Shown: positions 32,715 to 42,236 of the stretch, piece by piece | How the letters are laid out: the number at the start of each line of letters is the position of its first letter | How positions within the stretch are numbered: position 1 is the first letter of the stretch | DNA from: Geodermatophilus sp. DSM 45219 | GTDB lineage: Bacteria > Actinomycetota > Actinomycetes > Mycobacteriales > Geodermatophilaceae | Direction: 5' to 3' | Assembly (NCBI RefSeq): GCF_900104025.1 | Contig: NZ_FNIQ01000001.1 | Span: 620,001-684,000 of the forward strand | DNA length: 64,000 bases | Program-made: the position numbers and the translations under genes | The notes under the pieces: generated by a model | The model's input: only the letters and a program-made list of their open reading frames with translations | Database searches by the model: none | What the model was told of the DNA's origin: nothing

Positions 32715-33347
32715 ATGGCCGGGGACCCGCAGGACGAGGAGCGCCTGCTGCGCTCACGGCTGCGTGTCCTCGCCGAGCGGTCCGGCCTGCCCCTGCCGGC
32801 GCTGAAGGTCATCGACGACGCCAAGGGGCGGCTGGTGCCCGCGACCGTCCGGGGCGGGAGCGACGGGGATGACCACGTCGCCGTCTCGTCGTCCCTGCTG
32901 CGCGCGAGCCCGGCCGAGCAGGTCTGGTACCTGGCGTCGGCGCTGGGCCACTGGGCCTCCCCCGTCCCCCGGCGGCGAAGGCGGGAGGGCTGGGTCGCCA
33001 CCGGCCTGCTGGTGACGCTCTGGGCCGGCTACGGGCTCGCCGAGCTGGACGGCGCCGTGGAGCTGCCCGGGGCCGCGACGGTCGCCGTCAACGCCGCGGT
33101 CGGCCTGCTGGTCCCGATCGGGACCGCCGTCCTCGCCCGCCGCGCCCAGGCCGCCTCCGACGAGGCGGGCCGGGAGGTGCTGCGCCGGTCCGGGTACGAC
33201 CCCGTCGCGCTGACCCGGCTGGTGTTCGCGGACCGGCCCGACCCGTCGTGGTGGACCCGGCTGCACCGGCAGGAGCCCACGCCGAGCGCGCGGGTGGCCA
33301 CCGTGGAGCGGCGGAGCGGGCCGGACGTCGCCCCGCCCCTGTACTGA
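32715..33347 (+). CDS. Degenerate M48-peptidase-like membrane protein
   Basis: The 210-aa protein starts with a hydrophilic N-terminal domain, RVLAERSGLPLPALKVIDDAKGRLVPATVRG, and a helix AEQVWYLASALGHWASP. In M48 metallopeptidases that helix carries HExxH; here the position reads LGHWAS, so the zinc site is lost. Two membrane segments follow (VATGLLVTLWAGYGLAEL, AATVAVNAAVGLLVPIGTAVLA), then SGYDPVALTRLVFA near the end, as in M48 proteins. It is probably a pseudoenzyme; this call is an inference. Confidence 0.6.
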   Translation: MAGDPQDEERLLRSRLRVLAERSGLPLPALKVIDDAKGRLVPATVRGGSDGDDHVAVSSSLLRASPAEQVWYLASALGHWASPVPRRRRREGWVATGLLVTLWAGYGLAELDGAVELPGAATVAVNAAVGLLVPIGTAVLARRAQAASDEAGREVLRRSGYDPVALTRLVFADRPDPSWWTRLHRQEPTPSARVATVERRSGPDVAPPLY

Positions 33348-33356
33348 GCCGGCGCG

Positions 33357-34064
33357 TCAGCGCATCCGCGCGGCGGTGTCCTCCAGCAGGACCTCGCGCT
33401 CGGCGGCCGGCCGGCGCGGGCAGGACGTGCACAGCGGCTCGGGCGGCAGCCGGTAGAGCAGGCAGCACGACACCCGGCGGGTGAACCGGACCCCGGCCAC
33501 GTCGACGTACCGCGGTCCCGGCAGCGGCGCCCCCACCGCGGCGGCCAGCGGCGCGGCCAGCCCGGTGACCCGGTGCTCCTCCCCCAGCGCCCGGCCCAGC
33601 GCCAGCAGCCGGTTGGCCAGCGAGTCGGCGGCGATCGCCCACAGCGGCCGCGGCCGCATCTCCCCGGCCGTGGCGACGGCGTCGACCACCGCGGCGAGGG
33701 TCTCCCGCAGCTCGCCGGCGGTGTCCGCGCCGGGGGCGGACGACGTCGCGGCGACCGGCGTCCCACCGCCCAGCAGCGACACCGTCGTGTCGGCCAGCCG
33801 CGCCGACAGCGGCAGGCCGGTGACCAGCCCGGCCAGCGCCGGGGTGAGCAGCACGGAGGACGCCGAGTACCACCAGACGGTGGCCAGCACGCGGCGGTCG
33901 CCGGAGGCGTACCGCTCCCCCAGCACGGCCAGCCGGCGGGCGGTCCAGCCGGCGTCGGCGAACAGCGTGGCCGGTACCGCGGCCGCCCCGGGGGGCGCGA
34001 GCAGCCCGAGCGCCGCGGCGCCCGGCACCCGCGCGGCCACCGCCGCCTGATCCCCTGTCCGCAC
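33357..34064 (-). CDS. FhuF-like (2Fe-2S) ferric-siderophore reductase family protein
   Basis: The 235-aa protein ends with [24 protein letters not shown], the CC-x(10)-CxxC iron-sulfur motif of FhuF. The rest, including [23 protein letters not shown], fits the FhuF N-terminal fold. FhuF reduces ferric siderophores in the cytoplasm. The start is GTG 34062-34064; the open frame upstream is shadow. It is convergent with the M48-like gene, 9 bp apart. Confidence 0.85.
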   Translation of the reverse strand: MRTGDQAAVAARVPGAAALGLLAPPGAAAVPATLFADAGWTARRLAVLGERYASGDRRVLATVWWYSASSVLLTPALAGLVTGLPLSARLADTTVSLLGGGTPVAATSSAPGADTAGELRETLAAVVDAVATAGEMRPRPLWAIAADSLANRLLALGRALGEEHRVTGLAAPLAAAVGAPLPGPRYVDVAGVRFTRRVSCCLLYRLPPEPLCTSCPRRPAAEREVLLEDTAARMR

Positions 34065-34241
34065 CGGTCCAGTCTGGCCGCTCGCTGCCCAGACGTTGCA
34101 CCGGGCAGACGCGGAGCCCGTGGGGTCATACGGTGTGGCAGGGAGCACGCTGCGTCGCGCCGGGGTCCGGACACCGGCCGCCGGCCGCGACCACCGGACG
34201 GCAGGCGTCGACGGCGACGCCGCGAGAGCAGGAGGAGTCGC

Positions 34242-36191
34242 ATGAGCGAGTCGACCGAGCTGGAGGGCCGCCGGTTCCCGGCGCCGGAGCAGCTGGCCGC
34301 GCAGGCCAACGTGGGCCCGGACGTGTACGAGCGGGCGGGGCAGGACCGGCTGGGCTTCTGGGCCGAGCAGGCCGACCGGCTGACCTGGGCGCAGAAGTGG
34401 GACGAGGTCCTGGACTGGAGCAACCCGCCGTTCGCGAAGTGGTTCGTCGGCGGCAAGCTGAACGTCGCCTACAACTGCGTCGACCGGCACGTGGAGGCCG
34501 GGCACGGCGAGCAGGTCGCCTACCACTGGGAGGGCGAGCCCGGCGACACCCGCACGATCACCTACGCCCAGCTCAAGGACGAGGTGAGCAAGGCCGCCAA
34601 CGCGCTGCTCGAGCTCGGCGTCCAGGCCGGCGACCGGGTGGCCATCTACATGCCGATGATCCCCGAGGCCGTCGTCGCGATGCTGGCCTGCGCCCGCATC
34701 GGCGCCGTCCACATGGTCGTCTTCGGCGGCTTCTCCGCCGACGCGCTGGCCAGCCGGATCACCGACTCCGCCGCCGTGCTGGTGATCACCTCCGACGGCG
34801 GCTACCGCCGGGGGGCGCCCAGCGCGCTCAAGCCCGCGGTGGACGACGCGGTCGCGCGCACCGACGGCGTCCGCAACGTGCTCGTCGTCCGGCGGACCGA
34901 GCAGGACGTCGAGTGGACCGAGGGCCGCGACCTGTGGTGGCACGACGTCGTGGACCGGCAGTCGACCGAGCACACGCCCGAGGCCTTCGACGCCGAGCAC
35001 CCGCTCTACATCATGTACACCTCGGGGACGACGGCCTCCCCGAAGGGCATCCTGCACACCTCCGGCGGCTACCTCGCCCAGGTCGCCTACACGCACTGGG
35101 CGACCTTCGACCTCAAGCCGGACACCGACGTCTTCTGGACCTCGGCCGACATCGGCTGGGTCACCGGCCACAGCTACATCGTCTACGGGCCGCTGGCCAA
35201 CCGGGCCACCTCGATCATGTACGAGGGGACGCCGGAGACCCCCCACCGCGGCCGCTGGTTCGAGCTCATCGAGAAGTACAAGGTGACGATCCTCTACACC
35301 GCACCCACGGTGATCCGGACCTTCATGAAGTGGGGCGAGGACATCCCGGCCAAGTTCGACCTGTCCTCGCTCCGGCTGCTCGGCTCGGTCGGTGAGCCGA
35401 TCAACCCCGAGGCCTGGCTCTGGTACCACGAGAACATCGGCGGCGGCCGCTGCCCGATCATGGACACCTGGTGGCAGACCGAGACCGGCGCGCACATGAT
35501 CACCCCGCTGCCGGGCGTGACCAGCCTGGTGCCGGGCTCGGCCCAGCACCCGTTCCCCGGCATCTCGGCGAAGGTCGTCGACGACGAGGGCAACGAGCTC
35601 GGTGACGACTCCACCGGCCTGCTGGTGCTCACCGAGCCGTGGCCGTCGATGCTGCGCACCATCTGGGGCGACGACGACCGCTACGTCGACACCTACTGGT
35701 CGCGCTTCGGCAAGGAGGTCTACTTCGCCGGGGACGGCGCCAAGAAGGACGCCGACGGCAACATCTGGCTGCTCGGCCGGGTGGACGACGTCATGAACGT
35801 GTCCGGGCACCGCATCTCCACCACCGAGGTCGAGTCCTCGCTGGTGGCGCACCCCACGGTGGCCGAGGCGGCGGTCGTCGGCGCCAGCGACCCGACCACC
35901 GGACAGGGCATCGTCGCCTTCGTCATCCTCCGCGGGAACGCCGAGGACTCCGGCGACGAGCTGGTCCAGACGCTGCGCAACCACGTGGCCAAGGACATCG
36001 GCCCGATCGCCAAGCCGCGCCAGATCATGGTCGTGCAGGAGCTGCCCAAGACCCGCTCGGGCAAGATCATGCGACGGCTGCTGCGGGACGTCGCGGAGAA
36101 CCGCGACCTGGGCGACGTCACCACGCTCACCGACTCGTCGGTGATGAACCTGATCAAGGACAAGCTCCCGGCCAGCTCGTCCGAGGACTAG
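34242..36191 (+). CDS. acs: Acetyl-CoA synthetase
   Basis: The 649-aa AMP-forming ligase has the N-terminal Acs domain ([26 protein letters not shown]), the P-loop [21 protein letters not shown], the acyl pocket [35 protein letters not shown] and the C-terminal catalytic loop [15 protein letters not shown], where Lys can be acetylated. Length matches Acs. The start ATG 34242 has AGGAGG 6-10 nt upstream. First gene of the block with M. tuberculosis Rv3667-like order. Confidence 0.97.
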   Translation: MSESTELEGRRFPAPEQLAAQANVGPDVYERAGQDRLGFWAEQADRLTWAQKWDEVLDWSNPPFAKWFVGGKLNVAYNCVDRHVEAGHGEQVAYHWEGEPGDTRTITYAQLKDEVSKAANALLELGVQAGDRVAIYMPMIPEAVVAMLACARIGAVHMVVFGGFSADALASRITDSAAVLVITSDGGYRRGAPSALKPAVDDAVARTDGVRNVLVVRRTEQDVEWTEGRDLWWHDVVDRQSTEHTPEAFDAEHPLYIMYTSGTTASPKGILHTSGGYLAQVAYTHWATFDLKPDTDVFWTSADIGWVTGHSYIVYGPLANRATSIMYEGTPETPHRGRWFELIEKYKVTILYTAPTVIRTFMKWGEDIPAKFDLSSLRLLGSVGEPINPEAWLWYHENIGGGRCPIMDTWWQTETGAHMITPLPGVTSLVPGSAQHPFPGISAKVVDDEGNELGDDSTGLLVLTEPWPSMLRTIWGDDDRYVDTYWSRFGKEVYFAGDGAKKDADGNIWLLGRVDDVMNVSGHRISTTEVESSLVAHPTVAEAAVVGASDPTTGQGIVAFVILRGNAEDSGDELVQTLRNHVAKDIGPIAKPRQIMVVQELPKTRSGKIMRRLLRDVAENRDLGDVTTLTDSSVMNLIKDKLPASSSED

Positions 36192-36196
36192 GAGAA

Positions 36197-36312
36197 GGAC
36201 CCCGTCCTGCCCACCCTTCGCAGGCTCAGGGCGGGTCCCGGGACGGGGCCGTTCCAGGACGTCACCGGGCTCAGGGCGGGTCCCGGGACGGGGCCGTTCC
36301 AGGACGTCACCC
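36197..36312. repeat. Dispersed hairpin repeat, copy 3, with a 45-bp tandem duplication
   Basis: GGACCCCGTCC (36197-36207) pairs with GGACGGGGCC (36241-36250). The right half is then repeated: a 45-bp unit (36223-36267) is followed by a near-identical copy (36268-36312, one mismatch at the end). It lies directly after acs. Confidence 0.75.
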
Positions 36313-36343
36313 GGCCTCCCGCGCACGACTGCGGGAGGCCGGG
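36310..36343. terminator. Terminator hairpin after acs
   Basis: A perfect 13-bp stem, CCCGGCCTCCCGC and GCGGGAGGCCGGG, with an 8-nt loop, just after the tandem repeat. Confidence 0.75.
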
Positions 36344-36438
36344 GCGCGCGCTCGGTGATCATGAGGCACGATTCCTCGAGGTGGGTCCGCTCGTCCGGGC
36401 GGCCCGACAGCCGTTCGTCGTCCCCAGGAGGTGCCCTC

Positions 36439-36948
36439 GTGGCCCACAGCGCACCGTCGAGCCCGACCGGGGCACGCAGCACCACCACCCGCGTGGAGGA
36501 GCCCTCCGTCGGCTCCCTCGTGCAGAGCGCCATGGCCGACGTCTCGACGCTGATCCGCAGCGAGATAGAGCTGGCCAAGGCCGAGGTCGGGAAGTCGGCG
36601 AAGAAGGCCGGCGTCGGTGCCGGGGCCTTCGGTGCCGCGGCCGCCCTGCTCTTCTTCTCCGGGATCTTCCTGTTCGTCACGATCGCCGAGTTCCTCACCT
36701 GGCTCGGGCTGATCCGCTGGATCTCCTACCTGCTCGTGTGGCTGCTGCTGGTCGTGCTGGCCGGCATCGCCGCGCTGGTGGGTCGCAGCTCGATCAAGAA
36801 GATCGAGAAGCCCGAGCGCACCCTGGAGACGCTGCGCGACCTGCCCGAGGTCATGCACCGCGAGGCCCCCGGCCAGCGCCGCCGCGAGGTCCCCACCGTC
36901 AGCAACGGCCGGGTCCAGCTGTCGGGACGCGAGGACTACACCGTCTGA
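36439..36948 (+). CDS. Phage-holin-family (DUF1469-like) membrane protein
   Basis: The 169-aa protein has VEEPSVGSLVQSAMADVSTLIRSEIELAKAEVGKSAKKAGVGAG, the typical amphipathic helix of Phage_holin_3_6 proteins, then two membrane helices (AFGAAAALLFFSGIFLFVTIAEFL and ISYLLVWLLLVVLAGIAALV) and a basic tail. The start GTG 36439 has AGGAGG 10 nt before it. M. tuberculosis has a similar gene (Rv3669) between acs and ephE. No lysis function is implied. Confidence 0.85.
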   Translation: MAHSAPSSPTGARSTTTRVEEPSVGSLVQSAMADVSTLIRSEIELAKAEVGKSAKKAGVGAGAFGAAAALLFFSGIFLFVTIAEFLTWLGLIRWISYLLVWLLLVVLAGIAALVGRSSIKKIEKPERTLETLRDLPEVMHREAPGQRRREVPTVSNGRVQLSGREDYTV

Positions 36949-36966
36949 GCGGGCGCCCCCCGCGCG

Positions 36967-37890
36967 GTGAGCACAGCCGAGCCGCGGCCGGACGCCACCA
37001 GCGTCCTGCTGCCCGGCCCCTGGACCCACCGCGACCTGTCGGCCAACGGCGTCCGGCTGCACGTCGCCGAGGCCGGTGAGGGCCCGCTGGTGCTGCTGCT
37101 GCACGGGTTCCCCGAGTTCTGGTGGGCTTGGCGGGCGCAGCTCCCGGCGCTGGCCGCCGCCGGCTTCCGTGCCGTCGCCCCCGACCTGCGCGGCTACGGC
37201 GGCAGCGACAAGCCCCCGCGCGGCTACGACCTGCCCACGGCGGCCTCGGACGTCGCCGCGCTGGTGCGGGCGCTGGGCGAGCAGGACGCCGTCGTCGTCG
37301 GGCACGACTGGGGCGGGCTGGTGGCCTGGACGATGGCCGCCCTGCACCCGCGCAGCGTCCGCCGGCTCGCGGTGCTGTCGATGGCCCACCCCCGGCTGCT
37401 GCGCGCGTCCCTGACCGACCGGGCCCAGCGGAAGGCGCTGCGGCACATCCTGGGCTTCCAGCTCCCCCGGCTGCCGGAGCGGCGGCTCACCCGCGCCGAC
37501 GACGACCCGGTGGCCGAGCTGGTGCGCCGCTGGGCCGGGCCCGGGTGGACCTCCACCGCGGACTTCGCCGAGGCGGTCACCCGGTACCGCTCGGCCGCCC
37601 GCATCCCGCAGGCCGCCTACGGGTCGATGGAGTACTTCCGCTGGGCCGGCCGCTCGCAGCTGCGCCCCGACGGGCTGCGCTACGCCCGCCGGATGGCCGC
37701 CCCGGTCACCGCACCGACGCTGCAGCTGCACGGCGACCTGGACGGCTGCGTGCTGCCGTCGTCCGCCCGGGGGTCGGGCCGGTACGTCGCAGGCGCCTAC
37801 GAGTGGCGCGAGCTGGCCGGCGTCGGGCACTTCCCGCACGAGGAGGTGCCCGACGAGGTGAACGCCGCGCTGGTCGCCTGGGCTGGATGA
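36967..37890 (+). CDS. Alpha/beta hydrolase, epoxide-hydrolase type (EphE-like)
   Basis: The 307-aa protein has LLLHGFPEFWWAWRAQL (HGxP oxyanion motif with the G-F-P-E sequence of epoxide hydrolases), VAPDLRGYGGSDKPP, the nucleophile elbow VVGHDWGGLVAW with Asp as nucleophile, cap-domain tyrosines and the final His in GVGHFPHEE. The sequence order and location match EphE of mycobacteria. The start GTG 36967 lies 18 bp after the previous stop. Confidence 0.9.
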   Translation: MSTAEPRPDATSVLLPGPWTHRDLSANGVRLHVAEAGEGPLVLLLHGFPEFWWAWRAQLPALAAAGFRAVAPDLRGYGGSDKPPRGYDLPTAASDVAALVRALGEQDAVVVGHDWGGLVAWTMAALHPRSVRRLAVLSMAHPRLLRASLTDRAQRKALRHILGFQLPRLPERRLTRADDDPVAELVRRWAGPGWTSTADFAEAVTRYRSAARIPQAAYGSMEYFRWAGRSQLRPDGLRYARRMAAPVTAPTLQLHGDLDGCVLPSSARGSGRYVAGAYEWRELAGVGHFPHEEVPDEVNAALVAWAG

Positions 37891-37891
37891 G

Positions 37892-39073
37892 CTACTCGCA
37901 ACTACCGGTGGCGACCGCGGAGGTCGAGGCGGCACCGGTCACCGCGGCGTCCTCGACCTCCTCGAAGGTGAGCGCGTAGCCGGTGAGCGGGTCGTCGATG
38001 GCCGAGGCGAAGACGACGCCGAGCACCTGGCCCTCCGGGTCGAACAGCGGGCCGCCGGAGTTGCCGGCGCGCACCTCGCCGTAGAGCGCGTAGACGTCGC
38101 GGACCACGGTCTGCTCGTTGCGGAAGTCCGGGCCGCTGATGTCGGTGCGCTGGCGCACCCGGGCGGGCCCGACGAACAGGTCCCCACCACCGGGGTAGCC
38201 CATGATGATCGCGTCGTCCCCCGACTCCGCGGGCTGCGCGGCGAAGGTCAGCGGCACCTGGGGCAGCCCGGGGACGGCGAGCACCGCGACGTCGGTCTCC
38301 TCGTCCACGTAGACCGGGACGGCGTCGTACTCCTCACCCTCCGCGCTCACGACCGGGTCGGTGACGCCGGCGAGCACGTGCGCGTTGGTCATCACCCGCT
38401 CCTCGGCGTACACGAAGCCGGAGCCGTCGATCTGCCGCGAGCAGGACGCCGCCACGCCGCTGATCCGCACCACCGAGCCCTCGACCGAGTCGACGACGGG
38501 GCTGGCGAGCAGCGCCTGGTCGGGCACCGGGACGTCGGGGACCTGCGTGGGGGTCAGCGGGTCGAGGACGTCGGGCAACCCGTTCTGGTCGATCGCCTCC
38601 CGCAGCGAGTCGTAGACCGCCCGGACGCCGTCCGGCACAGTCCGGTCGACCGCCTGCACCAGCGCCGACTGCTTCACCTGACCGGAGACCCCGGGGAACG
38701 GCGCGGTGGCCAGCGGGGTCGCGACCATCCAGGCGACCAGCAACACCGCGACCGCGGACAGCACCGCGCCGGCCACCGAGTCGACGACCTCCGCCGGCTG
38801 CCACGTCACGCGCCGGCGCACCGCCCGGCCGATCGCCCCGGCCAGCACCTGGCCCAGCAGCGCCGCCGCGAGGACGACGACCAGCGCGACGAACACCCGG
38901 GTGGTCGCCGCCCCGTCGAGCCGCTCGGCCACCGGGCCGGACAGCTGCGCGCCGAGGACCGCGCCGCCGAAGAAGCCGAGGACGGAGGTGGCCGAGACGA
39001 TGACGCCCTGCCGGAAGCCGGAGAAGGCGAAGGCCAGTGCCAGTCCGATCAGGACGAGGTCGACGATCGACAT
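37892..39073 (-). CDS. marP: MarP-type membrane serine protease
   Basis: The 393-aa protein has four N-terminal membrane helices forming a CvpA-like domain (SIVDLVLIGLALAFAFSGFRQGVIVSA onward), and a periplasmic chymotrypsin-like protease from about residue 180. The catalytic His is in RVMTNAHVLAG, the Asp in DEETDVAVLAV and the Ser in VRAGNSGGPLF. The two Cys residues (in AASCSRQ and near the C-terminus, TGSCE) match the disulfide of MarP. MarP supports acid and oxidative-stress resistance in M. tuberculosis. The start is ATG 39073. It is convergent with the epoxide hydrolase. Confidence 0.93.
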   Translation of the reverse strand: MSIVDLVLIGLALAFAFSGFRQGVIVSATSVLGFFGGAVLGAQLSGPVAERLDGAATTRVFVALVVVLAAALLGQVLAGAIGRAVRRRVTWQPAEVVDSVAGAVLSAVAVLLVAWMVATPLATAPFPGVSGQVKQSALVQAVDRTVPDGVRAVYDSLREAIDQNGLPDVLDPLTPTQVPDVPVPDQALLASPVVDSVEGSVVRISGVAASCSRQIDGSGFVYAEERVMTNAHVLAGVTDPVVSAEGEEYDAVPVYVDEETDVAVLAVPGLPQVPLTFAAQPAESGDDAIIMGYPGGGDLFVGPARVRQRTDISGPDFRNEQTVVRDVYALYGEVRAGNSGGPLFDPEGQVLGVVFASAIDDPLTGYALTFEEVEDAAVTGAASTSAVATGSCE

Positions 39074-39081
39074 GCTCGCGC

Positions 39082-39540
39082 TCAGCCGCTCACCGTCATG
39101 ACGCCGTACTGGTCCAGCTGGGTGTGGAAGCTGCACTCGAAGCCGTACTCACCCGGGGTGGACACGGTGAACTCGATGGTGCGGCTCTCCCCCGGCGTCA
39201 GCAGCGGGATCTCCGGGTCGATCGGCGCGGGGCCGGCGTCCGGGGTGAAGCGGAAGTTGTGCGTCATCTGCTCGGCGACGTTCACCACGGTCAGCCGGAC
39301 CGGCCCCGGGGCGACGGTGAAGGTGGCCGGGCTGAAGACGTAGTCGTCCTGCGTCTGCAGCGTGACCTCCTGGACGCCGTCGGGTGCCGTGGTCACCGTG
39401 CCGAGGGCGGGGCCGGACGACGGTGCGGCCTGCGGCGCGGACCGGCCGTCACCGCTCCCGCAGCCGGTCAGCACCGTGGCCACCAGCACTCCCCCGGCGA
39501 GCAGCGCCCGGCCGCGTCGCGCCCTCTCCTGCCCCCTCAT
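39082..39540 (-). CDS. Cupredoxin-like lipoprotein
   Basis: The 152-aa protein has a lipoprotein signal with lipobox LTGC near residue 27, then a cupredoxin fold: VTLQTQDDYVFSPATFTVAPGPVRLTVVN and TPGEYGFECSFHTQLDQYGVMTV, with copper ligands plausible at His in MTHNFRF, Cys in FECSFH and the following His. It probably binds copper outside the membrane. The stop region is 8 bp before marP and the start overlaps the NUDIX stop (ATGA). The M. tuberculosis block has no such gene at this place. Confidence 0.8.
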   Translation of the reverse strand: MRGQERARRGRALLAGGVLVATVLTGCGSGDGRSAPQAAPSSGPALGTVTTAPDGVQEVTLQTQDDYVFSPATFTVAPGPVRLTVVNVAEQMTHNFRFTPDAGPAPIDPEIPLLTPGESRTIEFTVSTPGEYGFECSFHTQLDQYGVMTVSG

Positions 39541-40301
39541 CGCGGGGGAACGGTACGTGCCGTGGGGCCGTCGGGGGCGGGATCGGCGACCGTCGGCGCG
39601 GCGGCGTCCTCCTCCTCGGCCGGGTCCAGCGTGCCGGGGAGCTGCGGGCGGCGGGCGCCGAGCGCCGGCAGCGGCCGCACGTCGGCGTCGTCCCAGGGCC
39701 GGGCCAGCCCGGCGGCCTCCAGGATCGCGTCGAGCAGGCCGCCGGTGAAGCCCCACACGACCATCCCGGCGACCCCGAACGCCGGGCCGACGTAGCCCGA
39801 CGGGTGGCGGATGCGGAAGCGGTTGGCCGGGTCGACGAGGTCCGCGAGGGGCACCCGCGCCACCCGCGCCACCTCGCGCGGGTCGCCGACGGTGACCTCG
39901 CGCGGGTCGTCCCACCAGGCCACGACCGGCACGACCAGGTTGTCCGACGGGCCGAGGAACAGCTCCGGCAGCGTGGCCACCACCCGGACGCCGTCCGGGT
40001 CGATGCCGGCCTCCTCCTCGGCCTCCCGCAGCGCGGTGCCCACCGGGTAGTCGTCGCCGGGGTCGGCGCCACCGCCGGGGAAGGCCGGCTGACCGGCGTG
40101 GGTGCGCAGGTGCGCGGACTTCTCGATCAGCAGGACGTCGGCCCCGCGCGGGCCCTCACCGAAGAGGATCAGCACCGCCGACCGGCGGGCGGTCGCCGTC
40201 GGCCGGGGCATCCGGTGCCGCAGCGGCAGGTCGTCGCCGGCCTCGACCAGCCGGCGCAGGTACGCCGGGAGGGCGGCGTCGGGAGCCGCGGTGTCGGTCA
40301 C
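39537..40301 (-). CDS. NUDIX CoA diphosphatase-like hydrolase
   Basis: The 254-aa protein has the coenzyme A pyrophosphatase signature before and within its NUDIX box: LLIEKSAHLRTHAGQPAFPGG followed by TALREAEEEAGID (REUxEExGU). The Asp in place of the first box Glu is usual in this group. A flexible C-terminal tail of about 40 aa follows. Counterpart of Rv3672c in gene order. Confidence 0.88.
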   Translation of the reverse strand: MTDTAAPDAALPAYLRRLVEAGDDLPLRHRMPRPTATARRSAVLILFGEGPRGADVLLIEKSAHLRTHAGQPAFPGGGADPGDDYPVGTALREAEEEAGIDPDGVRVVATLPELFLGPSDNLVVPVVAWWDDPREVTVGDPREVARVARVPLADLVDPANRFRIRHPSGYVGPAFGVAGMVVWGFTGGLLDAILEAAGLARPWDDADVRPLPALGARRPQLPGTLDPAEEEDAAAPTVADPAPDGPTARTVPPR

Positions 40302-40879
40302 AGGGTCACCCCCAGGTGCTCGGCGACCAGGCCCTCCAGCTCCTCGACCGAGGTGACCGGCCGCATCTGCAGGTGGGCGACGGTGCCGTCGGCGCGCAGC
40401 AGGTAGGTGTACGGCAGGGCGGGCAGCCGCTCCGCATCGGCCAGCCGACCCTCGGCGTCGATGCCGGTGGGCATCGTGACCCCGGCGTCGGCGGCGAAGG
40501 CGACGCCGTTGTCGGCGGTGTCCTTGGTGACCAGGCCCACGACCTTCAGCCGGTCACCGGCCCGGTCGGCCAGCTGCTGCACCAGCGGCAGCTCCTCCCG
40601 GCACGGCCCGCACCAGGTGGCCCAGAGGTTCACCACCGTCGGCACGCCCTGGGCCTGGCCGAGGTGCAACTGCCCCCCACCGAGGCAGTCCACGCTCACG
40701 TCGGCGAGCACCTCGCCGCCGGTGGCCGCCTGGGCGGGCTGGTCCGGACAGGGCGCGGTCGGGTTCGCCACGGCGGGTGCGGACGGCGCGGCGTCCGGTG
40801 CCCCGCTGCCCGAGCTGCACCCGGCCAGCGCGAGCCCGAGCGCCAGCGCGCCGGCCGCCGTCCTGCTGCGGGCGCTCAT
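40298..40879 (-). CDS. TlpA/ResA-like thioredoxin lipoprotein
   Basis: The 193-aa protein has a lipoprotein signal ([15 protein letters not shown]) and a thioredoxin domain with the redox pair in [17 protein letters not shown], cis-Pro in [10 protein letters not shown] and [13 protein letters not shown]. It acts outside the membrane as a thiol-disulfide exchanger. The start overlaps the nth stop (ATGA) and the stop overlaps the NUDIX start; the four genes nth to marP form one coupled operon. Counterpart of Rv3673c. Confidence 0.92.
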   Translation of the reverse strand: MSARSRTAAGALALGLALAGCSSGSGAPDAAPSAPAVANPTAPCPDQPAQAATGGEVLADVSVDCLGGGQLHLGQAQGVPTVVNLWATWCGPCREELPLVQQLADRAGDRLKVVGLVTKDTADNGVAFAADAGVTMPTGIDAEGRLADAERLPALPYTYLLRADGTVAHLQMRPVTSVEELEGLVAEHLGVTL

Positions 40880-41661
40880 TCGGTGTCGGAGGCGACCGGG
40901 GTCTTCACCAGCTTCGTGGCGGCCTCCGGGTCGGTCGGGCCGATGCCGTACGACGGACACCACTGCGCGAGGCCGCAGGCGCCGCAGGCGGCCTTCTTGG
41001 CGTGGCAGACCCGCCGGCCGTGGAAGATCACGCGGTGGCTGAACATCGTCCACTCGCGCTTGGGCAGCAGCTCGGCGACCTCGGCCTCGACCTTGACCGG
41101 GTCCTCCTCCGCCGTCCAGCCGAACCGCCGCACCAGCCGGCCGAAGTGGGTGTCGACGGTGAGGCCGGGGACGTCGAAGGCGTTGCCCAGGACGACGTTC
41201 GCGGTCTTGCGGCCGACGCCGGGGAGGGTGACCAGGTCGGCCATCCGGCCGGGCACCTCGCCGTCGAACCGCTCGAGCAGCGCCTGCGCCAGGCCCAGCA
41301 CCGAGGTGGCCTTCGCGCGGAAGAAGCCGGTGGGCTTGAGGACCTCCTCCAGGTCGGCGCGGTCGGCACCGGCCAGCGCCTGCGCGTCGGGGTACTTGCT
41401 GAACAGCACCGGGGTGACCCGGTTGACCGTCCTGTCGGTGGTCTGAGCCGACAGCACGGTGGCGACCAGCAGCTCGAAGGCGTTGGTGAAGTCGAGCTCG
41501 CAGTGCGCGTCGGGGTAGATCAGCGCCAGCTCGCGGGCCATCCGCCGCGCCCGCCGGGTGCGCGCCAGCGGGGTCTCCTGCGGGTCGAACGGGGAACCGC
41601 CCCGGGCGGCGGCGCGACGGGCGCGCGGCGGGACCGGCCGGGCGTAGGCGGGCGAGGACAC
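40876..41661 (-). CDS. nth: Endonuclease III
   Basis: The 261-aa DNA glycosylase/AP lyase has the HhH motif [17 protein letters not shown] with its catalytic Lys, the catalytic Asp in VDTHFGRL and the [4Fe-4S] cluster C-x6-C-x2-C-x5-C ([17 protein letters not shown]). The start GTG 41661 is 7 nt after TACCCT, a leaderless pattern identical to that of the gene at 11206. It repairs oxidised pyrimidines. Confidence 0.96.
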   Translation of the reverse strand: MSSPAYARPVPPRARRAAARGGSPFDPQETPLARTRRARRMARELALIYPDAHCELDFTNAFELLVATVLSAQTTDRTVNRVTPVLFSKYPDAQALAGADRADLEEVLKPTGFFRAKATSVLGLAQALLERFDGEVPGRMADLVTLPGVGRKTANVVLGNAFDVPGLTVDTHFGRLVRRFGWTAEEDPVKVEAEVAELLPKREWTMFSHRVIFHGRRVCHAKKAACGACGLAQWCPSYGIGPTDPEAATKLVKTPVASDTE

Positions 41662-41815
41662 GCGGTCGAGGGTAGGCCGACCGGCTGACCGTCCCGGGTC
41701 CGTGCCATCATCGCGACCGCCGTCGCCGGGCTTCCCCCGCGGCGTCCCGGGGTACACAGGAGTGCACGCGCGGTCCGGCCGGTCCGCGTCCCCGGCGAGG
41801 AGAGAGGAGGAGCCG

Positions 41816-42058
41816 GTGGTCGCCCTCGTCGTCATCCTGTTCCCGCCCCTGGTCATCGCCTTCCTGCTGGTGATGGAACGCGTCGAGGAGCCGCTGCGCC
41901 GCCCGGCCGGCCCCCGAGAGGTGGCGGAGTTCCTCTCCACCGCGAGCCCCGGTGAGGTCGACACGCTCGCCAACTCCGGCATCCGCCGCGCCATGGCGCG
42001 CTGGCGGCGCCGTCGGGCATCCCGGGTGCGCCGCGGGGCCGAGCCGCCCGTCGTCTGA
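41816..42058 (+). CDS. Small membrane protein (Rv3675-like)
   Basis: The 80-aa protein has one N-terminal membrane helix ([29 protein letters not shown]) and a basic cytoplasmic tail with [28 protein letters not shown]. The start GTG 41816 follows GAGAGGAGGAGCC. A similar small gene (Rv3675) sits between nth and crp in M. tuberculosis. Function is unknown. Confidence 0.75.
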   Translation: MVALVVILFPPLVIAFLLVMERVEEPLRRPAGPREVAEFLSTASPGEVDTLANSGIRRAMARWRRRRASRVRRGAEPPVV

Positions 42059-42140
42059 GGGACGGCCCGGGACGGGGCCGGGATCACCCCTCGGGGTGCC
42101 CGCACGGGCCACTGGTCGGGTGATGATCCGCACAGGCCCC

Positions 42141-42146
42141 TAGACT
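42141..42146 (+). promoter_or_regulatory. crp: Probable -10 element of crp
   Basis: TAGACT lies about 90 nt before the crp start, with TGATGATC about 18 nt further up as a weak -35. This implies an 80-nt leader. No clear TGTGA-N6-TCACA Crp site was seen nearby. Confidence 0.4.
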
Positions 42147-42236
42147 CACTCCGGCGGCGCCGCGAGCGAGCGGCTGCCGACCGGGCCCGGCCGCGCGCCG
42201 GCCCTCCGAGGTGTGTGTGCGAGAGGACGACGCGTA

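Noticed and set aside
33357..36698. A minus-strand frame of over 1100 codons antisense to acs
   Set aside because: Only the last 235 codons (FhuF-like) show a family motif; the part antisense to acs is an artefact of codon bias, as acs itself is complete and well conserved.
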